From: Spinellus fusiger
Lineage: Eukaryota > Mucoromycota > Mucoromycetes > Mucorales > Phycomycetaceae
Assembly (NCBI GenBank): GCA_025094145.1
Contig: JALLLS010000118.1
Span: 1-64,000 of the forward strand
Length of the DNA stretch: 64,000 nucleotides
Reading direction: 5' to 3'
Shown: positions 35,106-45,458 of the stretch, in pieces
Layout: each line of letters begins with the position of its first letter
How positions within the stretch are numbered: position 1 is the first letter of the stretch
Translations under genes and position numbers: made by a program
Notes under the pieces: generated by a model
What the model saw: only the letters and a program-made list of their open reading frames with translations
Database searches by the model: none
Told to the model about the DNA's origin: nothing

Positions 35106-35605
35106 TTGTAGAATAAGGCAGCGTGACTGCCTACTTGTATGGATGAGTGTAGAAGACTAGGGGTAGAAGGGAGACCAATAGAGAAGGGTGTGTGTAAGGG
35201 CATAGCCTTCCAAACAACTATATAAAAAACCCCTCCTTTTTCACATTGAATAAAAACAACCTTGATCTGACTAATACTTTGAGGCTGATAATCGAGTAAT
35301 ATAGACTCTAAGGCTAAGTAATTGACTGTTTCTTGTGTGTGGTCTGTAATTTCTCTGTTTTGGTCGTCTTCTTTGGTTCTTTCTGGCTCTTCAATTGGAT
35401 CCATTCCACTCTCTATCTTCTCTGTTTCTCTTGGCCGACTTCCTTAGCCTCTTTGTTACTACACCTGGCTCTATGACTAATCTCTCGCAAGTGCAAGGAC
35501 ATCCCCAATATCCTCTCCTGCTCTCTTCAATCTGTAACCATAGCCATCCCCTCGAAGGACCCTACAAGTCTCAAAGATCTCATCCCGTGCAACATTACAG
35601 TCTAA
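35106..35605 (-). repeat. Repeat family R, copy 1
   Basis: The first 459 bases (35106-35564) are almost identical, in inverse orientation, to 56827-57285. Read on the minus strand they carry an open frame beginning MDPIEEPERTKEDDQN, with SQIKVVFIQCEKGG inside. The right end, with CAAGTCTCAAAGATCTC and ACATTACA, resembles further copies at 35.7, 37.5 and 56.2 kb. I do not recognise the protein. Confidence 0.8.
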
Positions 35606-35649
35606 TTTAGTTTATAATTACTACAAGAGCTGGTTGATTCTGCTCTCAA

Positions 35650-37570
35650 TACAGTCATTTCAAGAAGTAAAGTTTCTGGGTTTGAACTTGATGTCGTGCA
35701 AAATTGTATTCAACAATGATATCACTTAATGTAAAATCAAAGTCGTTGTAATGTTGGGCACTTGGGATAAGTTTGGAGACACATAGGGCCTTGGGTGGCT
35801 GGCTAGTGACACGGTCGAGGAGATGAATGGATAGGGTGTGGGGATGGTTTCGCAGGTGCGAGGGTGTAGAAAGAAGGGTAAGGTACTGGATATACCACTG
35901 ACAAAGTAGGGTACAGGGAATGAACAGATCTATAGGTAGGGTGTGGCACCTTGTGCAAACACAGCACCAAACCAACGAAAAGGAAAGAGATACAAAGGAA
36001 ACCAGTTGGGATCAAGAAACAGCTCACTATCTGAGTCAAAGGAAGTCTATCTTGTTTATACTTCAGAAGTAGCTCGAGTCAAGGTCTGTTTTATTAAAGA
36101 AGTAGTTAACAACCTTTTTATTTTTATAATACTAGCTAATTAATTCCCTGTGACGTAGGGTATTTGCTACTTATCAATGCTACTGTGCTTTTACCAAACC
36201 TCCAAGAAGATTGAGTGGTCATACCGCACTATCTCACAACATGTTCAAATTTAATAAACCTTGTTTATTTTCACATGTCACTTAGTAATCATCCAATAAT
36301 ATTGTTCTTAGCATTTTATTTGGTATAAATAAAAGTGATCTCATTTTTCATTTTTATTTTTTTCTGTTGATGAGAAGCTTTTTGCTATCGAAACAATAAG
36401 TTCTTGTACTCAGTTTCTACAAAATAAACTTCCAGAGAGACCATCTAAGCCCACATTGCAACCAGCTGGAGATGAAAGGAATAATGTAGCTGTTTATATG
36501 GAGCTATGCAATAAGAGGCGTTGTACATTTTACTCTGGCGAAAAAACTAGATTTTTTCATTTGTTTTTTAGTAAATGCCTCAGTGCTTCAGCTGCCACAA
36601 AACAATTAGGTATTCATATTCATGCCGCCCAAAAATGGGTCAAGCGTTATTATGATCCTGAAAGCATTTTTGAGAAAAAGAAAAAATCTGGCCGGCATTG
36701 TATTCTTGGGGAAGAGCATAAGCAATTTATTTTAAATTACATTGATGAGAATGCTTCTGCTGTATTAACTGAAGTGGTAAAAAGTTTAATGTAAGACTCT
36801 GTAAATCTGAATGTTTCTCGTAGTACTGTCTATAACTTCATGACAACGCAATGTAATTTATCCATTAAATCAGGGACGTAATCCTACTATTCAATTGCTC
36901 AGTATCTGTCTGGAATTTATCTTGTTATTGGTATTTGGTCAATCTACATGGCTCACCATCGTCTTGCATTGCCCGTCACAATTGTTCTTGTTAAGTACCC
37001 TGTGAGATAGTGCAGAGTGACCGCTCAATCTTCTTGGAGGTTTGGTGGGAAGTACGTTTGCAATGATAAGTAGCAAAAACCCCACGTCATAGGGAATAAA
37101 ATAGCAACTAGTATAAAAAGTGTAGTTTTCTACATCTTCAATAAAACAGACCTTGATCCGAGTAGCTGCCTGGAAGTGTAACAAGTACTATAGGCTGTAT
37201 CAACCCTAGTAGTCGGCTGTTTCCTGTTCTTCATTTGTTTCTTTTGTGGATCTTACCACTTCGTTGGATCAATACTGTGTTTGCACACCGTGCCACACTC
37301 TTCCTAAAAACCTGTTTGCTCTCTGTCCCTTACTTTGTTCAAAGAACATTCCAGTACCCTACCCATTCTCTACACCCTCGCACCTGCGAATCCATCCCCA
37401 CTCCCTATCCATACCACTCCCTGTCCGTGTCAGTAGCCAGCCTCCCAAGGCCTTACGTGTCCTCAAACGTGTCCCTCGTACCCAACATTACAACCCCCTT
37501 TTGTTCAGTTATTCTCCTGCGCAATAGTGTCATAGACAACTCCCTCACGAGTTCTACTAGTCTCATTTGA
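35650..37570. mobile_element. Element with long inverted arms of family R around a transposase remnant
   Basis: The left arm (about 35650-36240) and right arm (about 37005-37570) are diverged inverted repeats of each other, roughly 560 bases each. For example, ARVKVCFIKEV on one arm corresponds to TRIKVCFIEDV on the other, and both share the CCAAGAAGATTGAG segment. Between them (36380-36900) lies a helix-turn-helix transposase-like fragment. The layout is that of a foldback-type or long-TIR DNA transposon. Each arm is also a copy of repeat family R. I could not fix exact ends or a target duplication. Confidence 0.6.
36390..36880 (+). pseudogene. Helix-turn-helix transposase fragment (Tc1/IS630-like N-terminus)
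   Basis: A plus-strand frame reads CTQFLQNKLPERP, then SAAATKQLGIHIHAAQKWVK (a helix-turn-helix), DPESIFEKKKKSGRH, a helical stretch QFILNYIDENASAVLTE and, after an in-frame TAA at 36792-36794, a continuing SVNLNVSRSTVYNFM in the same frame. This is the DNA-binding half of a Tc1/IS630-type transposase; the catalytic half is absent. It is dead as it stands. Confidence 0.65.
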
Positions 37571-37579
37571 TCTATACAT

Positions 37580-39215
37580 GCCAACATTATAATACTATTA
37601 ATATTGAAGATCATATTCAATGAAAAAACATTTAAATTTTAATATATAATGTTATTAAGTAAATTTTAAAATAAAATATATGATAATAATGTAAATATTT
37701 TCATATATTTACTAATAGTTTAAAAAATAGCTATTAAATTCAGGGTTTACAATAAATATATCATTATTTAATATTAATATAACAGTAATCTTATTACAAA
37801 AGCCAATTAATTAATCACCAACTATCAATCCTTTTAGAATACTAAATAAAATGTTATTATTAAATCTAATGATTATTTTTATAAATTAAATTTCAATATC
37901 TTTCCAATAAGCTTGTATAATACTATTTTCTTTTATATCTTTATTTTTAACCCATTGGCATCTTCTATATTTTTATATTTAACAAGGTATTCATAATCAT
38001 TATCTTTATAGGGGAATTCAAAATCTTTGCGAGTCCATTGTGAATATAAATAATTATTTTCTGTATCAATATTATATACTGTTTTTGCATTTTTTATATT
38101 ATTTAATGTTACAGCTAAAGTCATTTGAAGATTATATATTTTACCTTCAGTAATACAAACAACCCTTTGTTTGCTAAATATTTCAAAGGCACTACAGAAA
38201 GTAGAAAAATAACTTTCAATTTGGGATCTTATACTACCAAGCTGCTTATTAAAATTAGCTTGTTCAGCAGTTAGATTTTTATTAAAAAAATTTCTAAATG
38301 GAAAACAAAAGCTTTCAATATTAATATTACTACCTCTATTATCAGCATATTCTATTACTTTATCTAAATACTGTGGATAACCTCCATCAATTAAAATACA
38401 GTCAGAGTTAGCAATAAATCTTTTGATTTTCATATCAATCAATAATTGACCATAAGTATAATCACAGCATGGTTTACTATAAGAAATAGCTAAAACAAAA
38501 TTATTAATACCAATAAGAGTTTGAGTCCTTAATCCAGATTTTTTGTTTTTATAAGAATATAGACAAGATTTATCAAAGTGCACGTTTTGGTAGGTAACTC
38601 TACTATCATATCCATCTATCAAAAGAGTTACATGTTTAAATTTTAAAGGATTGTTAAGTTTTGCAAAGCATAATCTTATTATATTATTAGAAAAAATATA
38701 TTTTTTATAAATTTTTATAATCCATTTATTTAGTTGATCTTTATAATTAACATAAAATGTTTTATATAATTTATAGAAGGAAGACTTTGGAATATATTCA
38801 TCCATCTCATTAATACTTTTACCTTCAACTAGCTGAAATAACAATAATAGTCGTTTTTCTACATGCCTAATTGGAATAGGCAACACCAAATTATAGAAAA
38901 AATCTACACGAAATACAAAAACTGGTAATACACCCAACCTTTTCATTAATCTTTCTTTTATATACTCAATATTTTTAACAGCTACTATCTCTGTTCTATA
39001 ATATTTAGTTTTTTTGATTATTGGATAACCTACATTAAGAAACAGCCACTTTGTTTCAATCAAATATTCTATTTTTTTTGTAATACATGCTGAGTTTTCG
39101 AAATATCAGTATTCATTAATAAAAGTTTTTTTTATTAATATTATTTTCAATTTTAATACCTATTATATTTTTTATTAGCAACTACTGCTATACACCAGGA
39201 GATTTTTCTGGCCTT
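37580..39215 (-). mobile_element. Very AT-rich DNA transposon region (Harbinger-like)
   Basis: The stretch is far more AT-rich than its surroundings and carries one intact transposase gene (37933-39063). No clear terminal repeats could be placed by eye. The right side ends near TACACCAGGAGATTT, a word also found at 55.6 kb. The Ty3 element is inserted at 39224, just beyond. Confidence 0.6.
37933..39063 (-). CDS. DDE transposase, PIF/Harbinger (DDE_Tnp_4)-like, intact
   Basis: A single open frame of 376 residues without introns. The N-terminal third is helical and basic and may bind DNA. The catalytic part shows LLIDGYDSRVTYQN (first Asp), KKSGLRTQTLIGINN, a second Asp in CILIDGGYPQYLD, and LTAEQANFNKQL followed by RSQIESYF (Glu), spacing typical of the PIF/Harbinger and IS5 DDE fold. 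Codon use is extremely AT-biased compared with neighbouring genes, pointing to a foreign or AT-drifted origin. Unlike the other elements here it has no internal stops. Harbinger elements normally also carry a Myb-like gene, which I do not see. It may be active, or kept as a gene. Confidence 0.7.
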   Translation of the reverse strand: MIETKWLFLNVGYPIIKKTKYYRTEIVAVKNIEYIKERLMKRLGVLPVFVFRVDFFYNLVLPIPIRHVEKRLLLLFQLVEGKSINEMDEYIPKSSFYKLYKTFYVNYKDQLNKWIIKIYKKYIFSNNIIRLCFAKLNNPLKFKHVTLLIDGYDSRVTYQNVHFDKSCLYSYKNKKSGLRTQTLIGINNFVLAISYSKPCCDYTYGQLLIDMKIKRFIANSDCILIDGGYPQYLDKVIEYADNRGSNINIESFCFPFRNFFNKNLTAEQANFNKQLGSIRSQIESYFSTFCSAFEIFSKQRVVCITEGKIYNLQMTLAVTLNNIKNAKTVYNIDTENNYLYSQWTRKDFEFPYKDNDYEYLVKYKNIEDANGLKIKI

Positions 39216-39223
39216 TAAGCAAT

Positions 39224-39474
39224 TGTCGTCTTTGATGTTAGGTATCAAAGGAAATCCGGACAGTTAAATGTGTAGTAGAACTCTGTTGTTTATTCATTCA
39301 ATTGCGTACTTCTTTTATACTGTTTCTATGCACCACTGCTAACTTATGATATAATAATTACATCTTCAGGGCAAGCTATCTTTTAGTCTAATTTCAACTG
39401 TTCACCTTTCTTTTTCCAGTTGGCTTCTTTACTAAAGATGTCATTATCTATAAAAGGAAAGTGACATCACGACA
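39224..39474 (-). repeat. 3' LTR of the Ty3-type element
   Basis: 251 bases, starting TGTC and ending GACA on the plus strand. It matches the right LTR (44077-44327) at nearly all positions, with about ten differences, so insertion is not very recent. A TATA-like AGTATAAAAGAAG sits in the U3 part on the coding strand. Confidence 0.93.
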
Positions 39475-42115
39475 ATACCCCCCCTCCAAACTCTTGATTG
39501 TCCTCGATCAAGAAGGGCTGTACTGACTGTTCCAAGGATCTTCGGTTCTGTAGGCGAGAGGCTGTTGGATTATACCACGTTCTTATGACTCCTGGTGTCT
39601 TGACTGATTTCAATCTGTTGGCGTGCACCCAAGAAGTATATGGAACACCTTCCATAGTTGTGAGCTTGTATATGTTGGTTTGTGTGTTCCTGTCAATGAC
39701 TCGGTAGGGTCCTCTCCACACAAATTCCAGTCCTAGGCGGTTCTCATGGCACATTAAAACAGGATCCCCAATGTTAAACGAGTGTGATTTCACGGTTGCA
39801 TCCCATCACTGCTTGTCTTGGTCACTGTTATTTTTGACTCAATCATTGGCTTCCGCATGTGCTTTTTGTAGTTTCCTTAGAAATGTCATGGTATTGGGAT
39901 CCAATGTTCCCGGTTCAGCTTGTACTCCTAGGAATGGCCTCAACGTATCTCCAGGTAATCTTGGCTCCTGTCTATAGGTCAGATAAAAAGGACTGAATCC
40001 AGTGGTGCAATGTTTTCTAATTCTACAAGCCCATAGAGCTGTGTCCAGGTATTCATCCCATTGGTGGATTGCTCTATTAGCATACTTTCTTAGCATTTGT
40101 TTGAGGATGCCATTCAAACGTTTGCACTTTCCATTTGTTTGAGGGTGAAAGGCTGATGTCAACTTGTGTTTGAGCTGTATTTTTTTGGTGTAGTACACCA
40201 GGATCTGTGACATGAAGTTAGGGCCTCTATTGGTAAGTATTTTGGCAGAACATCCAAAACACATCACGATTTCTTCATACAAGAATGTTGCTATTGCTTC
40301 TCCTGTTGCTGTGGGCACTGCTCTTGCTATAGGCCAATTTGTTGTGTAGTCCACTGCCACAAGGATCCATTTGTTTCCTGATACTGTGGTTGGGAGCTCT
40401 CCTATGAAGTCTAGGTGCCATCTTGAAAACAGATCAGGTATATCCCATTGATTCATTGGGGCATGGTGGATATTTCTTTCTGCATTTGCAGATAGCTGAC
40501 ATTGTGGGCAGTGACTTAGCCATTCTTGTGTTTGTTTTTGCATTTCTGGCCACCACCATCGTTTCCGTAGTAGATCATGAATTGTAAATCCTCCAGCATG
40601 ACCAAATGCTGTGTGAAAGTTATTTACCAGATCTGCTCTACTTACATATGGTGCATATTGTATTTCTTCATGCTTTTTTTCAACCACTATTCTTTGGTAT
40701 ATTGTATCTTCTTTTACCACAAATTTGTTCCTGTCTTTTTCCAACTGTTCTTTGAGTTCTTCAGGCCAATCTTCCTCAGGAAACAGATAGTATTGTGGCC
40801 AATCTGATGGGTGTGCCAGTGGGAGTGAGTACAGGTAGTTTGGCTCCATAGATTCTTCTTCCTGTTCTTGTGTTTCTTCCAATCGAGATAAGACGTCTGG
40901 TATATTGTTTTCTTTTCCTGGCTTGTATACAATCTTAGGGTCATACAGCTCCAGTTCAGATATCCATCTAATTAAGTGGGGTGTTGGTTTTGTTTGACTC
41001 CTAAAGTATTGCAGGGGGAGATGGTCTGTATAAACTTCATATGGCCTGCCTTTGATCATACATCTCCAAGTCCTCAGTGCATGCATTATTCCCAGTAATT
41101 CACATTCCTGAGCTGGGTAAGCTTGTTCCACCTTAGATAGTTTTTTTGACTTAAAGGCTAAGGGCTTCCAATGTCCTGCTGCGTCTTCTTGTAATAAAAC
41201 TGCACCAACACCAAAATCAGATGCATCAGTTTCAATCCTGAATGTCTTTTCCATGTCTGGAGCTTGTAATACTGGGGCTGTGGCTAGCTTCTGCTTGAGG
41301 GTCTCAAAGCTGTCTTGACATTCCTTTGTCCATATGATAGGTCTTTGTTTTGGACCTACCCCTTGTGTGAGATCCGTGATCAGTGCTGTGATGCATGCAA
41401 AACCTGGAATGAAACGTTGATAGTACTGTGCCAGACCAATGAATTGTCTCACTTCCTGTACATTGGTTGGCGGCCTCCATTCTTTGATAACTTTGATCTT
41501 ATCAGGAGAAGGCAAGATGCCTTCCTGTAATACTTTAAAACCAAGGAATGTCAACTGTTTTTTATTAAATTTGCACTTCTTAAGATTTGCAATTAGCTTA
41601 GCTTTTTGTAGCCGTTCTAAGACATGGCACACATGAATCTCATGTTCTTCTTGCGTTTTACTGAAAATCAAGATATCATCTAAGTAAACCAGGGCGAATT
41701 TATCCAGGCAGTCTCCTAGTACCTCATTCATCAGACGTTGGAACGTAGGGGGAGCATTTGTTAGGCCAAAAGGTAGAACGAGGAATTTGTATTGTCCATA
41801 TCTTGTATTAAATGCTGTTTTTGGTACGTCCTTGGCCTTGATTTTAACCTGGTGGTAACCACTCTTGAGGTCCAGACTAGTGAAATGTTTTGATCCTTTG
41901 AGACGTTCCAAGCACTCATCAATTTCTGGTAATGGGTGGTTGTTCCAGATAGTTACTTTATTTAGGGCTCGGTAGTCAATGCACATTCTCATGGCTCCAT
42001 CCTTCTTTACAAAGAGTATAGGAGCTCCCCATGGTGATGTGCTTGGTCGGATCAATCCTAGGCTCAGCAATTCATCAAGTTGTTTTTTCAACTCTTTGAG
42101 TTTGAGAGGGCTCAT
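39467..42115 (-). pseudogene. pol: Ty3-type pol: reverse transcriptase, RNase H, integrase
   Basis: The main open part (42115-39839, 758 residues) holds the reverse transcriptase ([17 protein letters not shown]; catalytic YLDD in [12 protein letters not shown]), RNase H ([17 protein letters not shown]) and integrase: zinc finger [10 protein letters not shown] with CPQC, and the core [10 protein letters not shown]. The second catalytic Asp of the core, normally in T-D-R-G, is Asn here (ILTNRGPNF), so strand transfer should fail. Two TGA stops (near 39836 and 39797) then separate a C-terminal part (39793-39467) with a GPYRVI and YTSWVHANRLK module. A further TGA at 42128-42130 separates pol from protease in the same frame. 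No chromodomain is seen. Confidence 0.93.
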
Positions 42116-42127
42116 CTTATAAGGTGG

Positions 42128-42988
42128 TCAGCTCACAGGTTCTGCCTCTTCCATATGGATTACATGCTGGATGTCTCTTTCAGGGGGCACTCCTGGTAGA
42201 CCATCCTGGAAGACTTCTTTGAATTCTTCTACTCGTTTCTGCACTAAACTCTCTGAGTTGTCCTTGTTTGTGTTCTCATCCAGATGTAAGAGGTAGTATT
42301 TTGTTTCTTCCTTCTTGATGAGTTTGTTGGCCTGTTTTGCTGAGATCACATACTGGAGTTGTGCTTCCATTCTCTGTTTACAGGGATACAGGTGGAACTC
42401 CTTTCCATTTTTTTGTAGTGTCCAGTGGTCAGTTTGCCAGTTTGGTGTAGAATCTGCTTTTTGCAACCATGTTTGGCCCAGAATGAGTGGAAACTTAGTT
42501 GGTAGGACGAAAGCTTCTACAGTGTCTTGATAACCATTGAGAGAAATGTCTATGATAGCTTTCTTATTGATGTTGATTATCTGCACACCTGCTGTTTCCA
42601 CAGATTTCTTTTGGATAGGGATGACTTGTTGAGCTCTTCTTGCTTCTTGTGGTAAAACATAATTTGTGCTGGCTCCACTATCAATCAACACAAGGGTCTG
42701 TTGTCCTTGGTGGTTGATTGGGTAGAGTGGGAGGTCAGTATGAGTTGTTGTGTATATCTTTTTGACATATTCCCTGTCTTGTATCCACATGGTTGTCATA
42801 TTATCTCCTTCCTTCTCCAAGTAGGTTTTGAAAGGTTGTTTATTGGCTTGTTTATCAATATCTTCTAATTCTTCTTCTGAATACTCTTTGCAATCCTGAT
42901 ATTCTTTGTATTCTTGGTCTTGGCTGTTTTCCTCAGAGGTACTTTCAAGAACACACAACTGGCCTCTGTTTACAGTTGTGTGCTGCAA
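42128..42988 (-). CDS. Ty3-type protease region, entered by -1 frameshift
   Basis: This frame is -1 relative to gag and starts at 42988, directly after the slip heptamer. It carries the aspartic protease site LVLIDSGAS and the flap/second motif PTKFPLILGQTWL, with an acidic linker in front. It continues into pol in the same frame but is interrupted by a TGA at 42128-42130, where reverse transcriptase would follow. It has no ATG of its own at the start, consistent with expression only as a gag-pol fusion. Confidence 0.85.
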   Translation of the reverse strand: MQHTTVNRGQLCVLESTSEENSQDQEYKEYQDCKEYSEEELEDIDKQANKQPFKTYLEKEGDNMTTMWIQDREYVKKIYTTTHTDLPLYPINHQGQQTLVLIDSGASTNYVLPQEARRAQQVIPIQKKSVETAGVQIININKKAIIDISLNGYQDTVEAFVLPTKFPLILGQTWLQKADSTPNWQTDHWTLQKNGKEFHLYPCKQRMEAQLQYVISAKQANKLIKKEETKYYLLHLDENTNKDNSESLVQKRVEEFKEVFQDGLPGVPPERDIQHVIHMEEAEPVS

Positions 42989-44061
42989 AAACCCTGCTTT
43001 TTTGCATGCTCTTCCTCAAAGTGTTTAAAATCCTGGATCCTTTGTCTACAGTTGCACTTGATGTGGCCAGGTTTTTGACACCAGAAGCAGGTTACAGGTG
43101 GGCAATTGCAGTCCTCTGGTCTTGTGGTAAGGACTTGGGGTACTTCTTTTTGTTGTAGGTATGGTCTTCTTTGTCCCTGTATAGCATCAAGGTCCATTGG
43201 GGTTAGTCCCAAGTATTCCCTTGTGGTTGTTTGTTGCATGGGCCTAGTGGTTCTTATATCCTGGTAACCACACTGCTGTCCATTCTTGTATGTGAGTGTG
43301 GTGGATATTGCATCCTTAAGTAACACAGGTTGGAATATCAGGACATGGGCCCATATATCATGTTGTAGGCCTCAAGTGAAACGGTCTAACACTTCATCAT
43401 TGGTTATTGTAGGGATATCCAGTAGAGCATCCCTGAAGTGGTCCACATACTCTTCAACAGTTCCTGTTTGCTTAAGGTTGGCAATTTGATCCCTGGCCAT
43501 CCTGAGGGCATGGGCTGGTCAGAATTCCTCTATGACCAGGTTCTTAAAGGCATTCCAAGTAGTTACCTTTGGTCCCATTTCTTTGGTATATAACCACCAG
43601 GTTCTGGCTTGTCCTTTAAGCAAGGCGCTTGCATAGAGTACTTTCTTTTCTTCTGGGTAGTCATATAGATAGAGGTGCTTCTCCACTGTCTTGATCCAGC
43701 CATCCAGCACCTGCATGTTTCTTTCACCATAGTAGCTTTCTGGGGCCATTATTTTATTTTCCTGGGGTTTCTGGTCCTTTAATGCTTGCTTTATGGCATC
43801 AGCTATTGCCTGTGCTACCGAATTCATGGTTTTTTTGTCTGCCATGTTGTTCTGATTTCTGTCACTTAGAGATAGCTTTGCAAAATTCTTGATTAGCACA
43901 TGGGTTTTTCCTGTTTTACTGTATTCTTTCTTGGTTTCCTTAGGCAATGTGGCCTGTACTCTTTCTTCTGTTCTTGAGGATCTTTGTTTTTTAGGTTCTT
44001 TGTTTTTTCTTTGCTTTTCAGCAGGATTCATATACTTTTGAGGTTCAGAGGTAAAAAACAC
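42970..44061 (-). pseudogene. gag: Ty3-type gag (capsid and zinc-knuckle nucleocapsid)
   Basis: The gag frame has a basic N-terminus, a capsid region (MQVLDGWIKTVEKHL, ARTWWLYTKE, VEEYVDHFRDAL) and a zinc knuckle CFWCQKPGHIKCNC with CX2CX4HX4C spacing near the end. Two in-frame TGA codons (43519-43521 and 43372-43374) break it; both sit where arginine (CGA) would suit the family. No frameshifts are needed within gag, so decay is by point changes only. Confidence 0.88.
42988..42994 (-). promoter_or_regulatory. Candidate -1 ribosomal frameshift heptamer GGGTTTT
   Basis: On the minus strand the heptamer G GGT TTT is in register with the gag frame, which is the X XXY YYZ layout needed for a -1 slip. 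The gag frame stops 6 codons later (TAA ending at 42970). The protease frame begins exactly at the codon that would follow a -1 slip. Confidence 0.75.
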
Positions 44062-44076
44062 TCTTCAGCTACCAAT

Positions 44077-44327
44077 TGTTGTCTTTGATCTTAGGTATCA
44101 AAGGAAATCCAGACAGTTAAACGTATAGTAGAACTTTATTCTTTATTCATTCAATTGTGTACTTCTTTTATACTGTTTCTATGCACCACTGCTAACTTAT
44201 GATATAATAATTACATCTTCAGGGCAAGCTATCTTTTAGTCTAATTTCAACTGTTCACCTTTCTTTTTCCAGTTGGCTTCTTCACTAAAGATGTCATTAT
44301 CTATAAAAGGAAAGTGACATCATGACA
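44077..44327 (-). repeat. 5' LTR of the Ty3-type element
   Basis: 251 bases, TGTTGTC to CATGACA on the plus strand, same length as the other LTR. It is flanked on the outside by the CAAT target duplication and on the inside, in minus-strand order, by the primer-binding-like TGGTAGC. Confidence 0.93.
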
Positions 44328-44331
44328 CAAT

Positions 44332-44890
44332 GATATCTTTGCCTTTTAAAACTGAAAATATTTTGCCCTTTTATGGAACAGCATTTAAAACTGAAAATTT
44401 CCTGCCTTTTATGGAACAGTACTTGAAATCAAAGGTTTGCAAGTATCTGTAATATAAGGCACTGCGGTTATCAACAGGACTACTAGAGCAATGAATAGAT
44501 AGTTATTTGGTCTCTAGCAGGGACAGCAAAACAAGGTTCTGACACAAAGTCAAACAAAAGGAAATCCAAAGGGATACAGGAGCAGGGTTACAACACATGA
44601 TTTGAGCACAACTGGTAACTAGGCAACTATTCTTTAAGCAATCCTTGCTTCTCTTAACAGTTCCAACAATACTTAATGTAAACAAAAAGGTTGATCTTTT
44701 ATTGATAGTTCAATTGATGAGGTTTTTATACACTGTTTCCTTGTGTTGTTAGCAATATATATTATTCTAATTGACTTTTGAAACCATGTGTATATTGACA
44801 ATTTGGTCAACTATCCATGCTATAGCCACCGCTATATCACATATCCAAAATTTTCTTACCTTTTATGGAATACTTCAATATCAAATTGTA
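44332..44890. other. Sequence right of the Ty3 element, no gene recognised
   Basis: AT-rich stretch in which the words TTTTATGGAACAG and AAACTGAAAAT recur several times, suggesting an old, diverged repeat. No open frame resembles a known family. Confidence 0.4.
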
Positions 44891-44894
44891 TTAT

Positions 44895-45150
44895 TGTTGT
44901 CAATGGCTTGTTAGTCCAAAGAAAATCCAGTCAGTTAACAGGTAGTTAAACTCTGATGTTTATTATTTCATAACATTGTGTCTTTTATACTTTTCTACTA
45001 CTAGTATTTAGCTTCAGGGGTATGTTATTGAATACTACAAACTATCATCATCCCTTAGTATTCAATGGCATCCCCTTCTCAGTTTAGTAGTAGGAGTTGG
45101 TATTTCCAAAAAGGGTTGTAGTTCCAATTATAGAAAATGTCTTTACAACA
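44895..45150 (-). repeat. Solo LTR A (256 bases, related Ty3-type family)
   Basis: Starts TGTTGTCAATGG and ends TTTACAACA on the plus strand, and is flanked on both sides by TTAT (44891-44894 and 45151-45154). Almost identical to solo LTR B at 54,287. Its first part (AAAATCCAGTCAGTTAACAG) is related to the LTRs of the 5.1-kb element, in the same orientation. No internal region remains, so it arose by LTR-LTR recombination. Confidence 0.93.
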
Positions 45151-45207
45151 TTATTAATAAAAATATTGTTTATGAATAAAATTGTTTATTATAATAATAT
45201 AGCTAAT

Positions 45208-45458
45208 TGTTGTGATGACACTTTCCTTTTATAGATAATGACATCTTTAGTAAAGAAGCCAACTGGAAAAAGAAAGGTGAACAGTTGAAATTAGACTAAA
45301 AGATAGCTTGCCCTGAAGATGTAATTATTATATCATAAGTTAGCAGTGGTGCATAGAAACAGTATAAAAGAAGTATGCAATTGAATGAATAAAGAACAGA
45401 GTTCTACTACATGTTTAACTGTCTGGATTTCTTTTGATACCTAAGATCAAAGACAACA
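45208..45458 (+). repeat. Solo LTR C, same family as the 5.1-kb element, opposite orientation
   Basis: A 251-base inverse copy of the Ty3 element LTR (TGTTGTGATGACAC to AAAGACAACA), flanked by TAAT on both sides (45204-45207 and 45459-45462). It shares more than 95% of positions by eye with the 44.1-kb LTR. Confidence 0.93.

Larger units (their letters stand above)
39224..44327 (-). mobile_element. Ty3/Gypsy-type LTR retrotransposon, nearly complete but decayed
   Basis: A 5,104-base element on the minus strand with two 251-base LTRs, flanked by the 4-base duplication CAAT (39220-39223 and 44328-44331). Behind the 5' LTR the sequence TGGTAGC fits the 3' end of an initiator-tRNA-Met primer. 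Before the 3' LTR lies a clear polypurine tract (GGAGGGGGGG, minus strand, about 39477-39486). The order gag, protease, reverse transcriptase, RNase H, integrase marks it as Ty3-type. Five in-frame nonsense codons, all TGA, and an altered integrase site mean it is not active by itself. Confidence 0.95.

Noticed and set aside
35101..35570. AAGTC direct repeats flanking repeat R copy 1 as target duplication
   Set aside because: The flanking CAAGTCTCAAA belongs to the repeat family itself (it recurs in other copies), so the five bases are not evidence of insertion.
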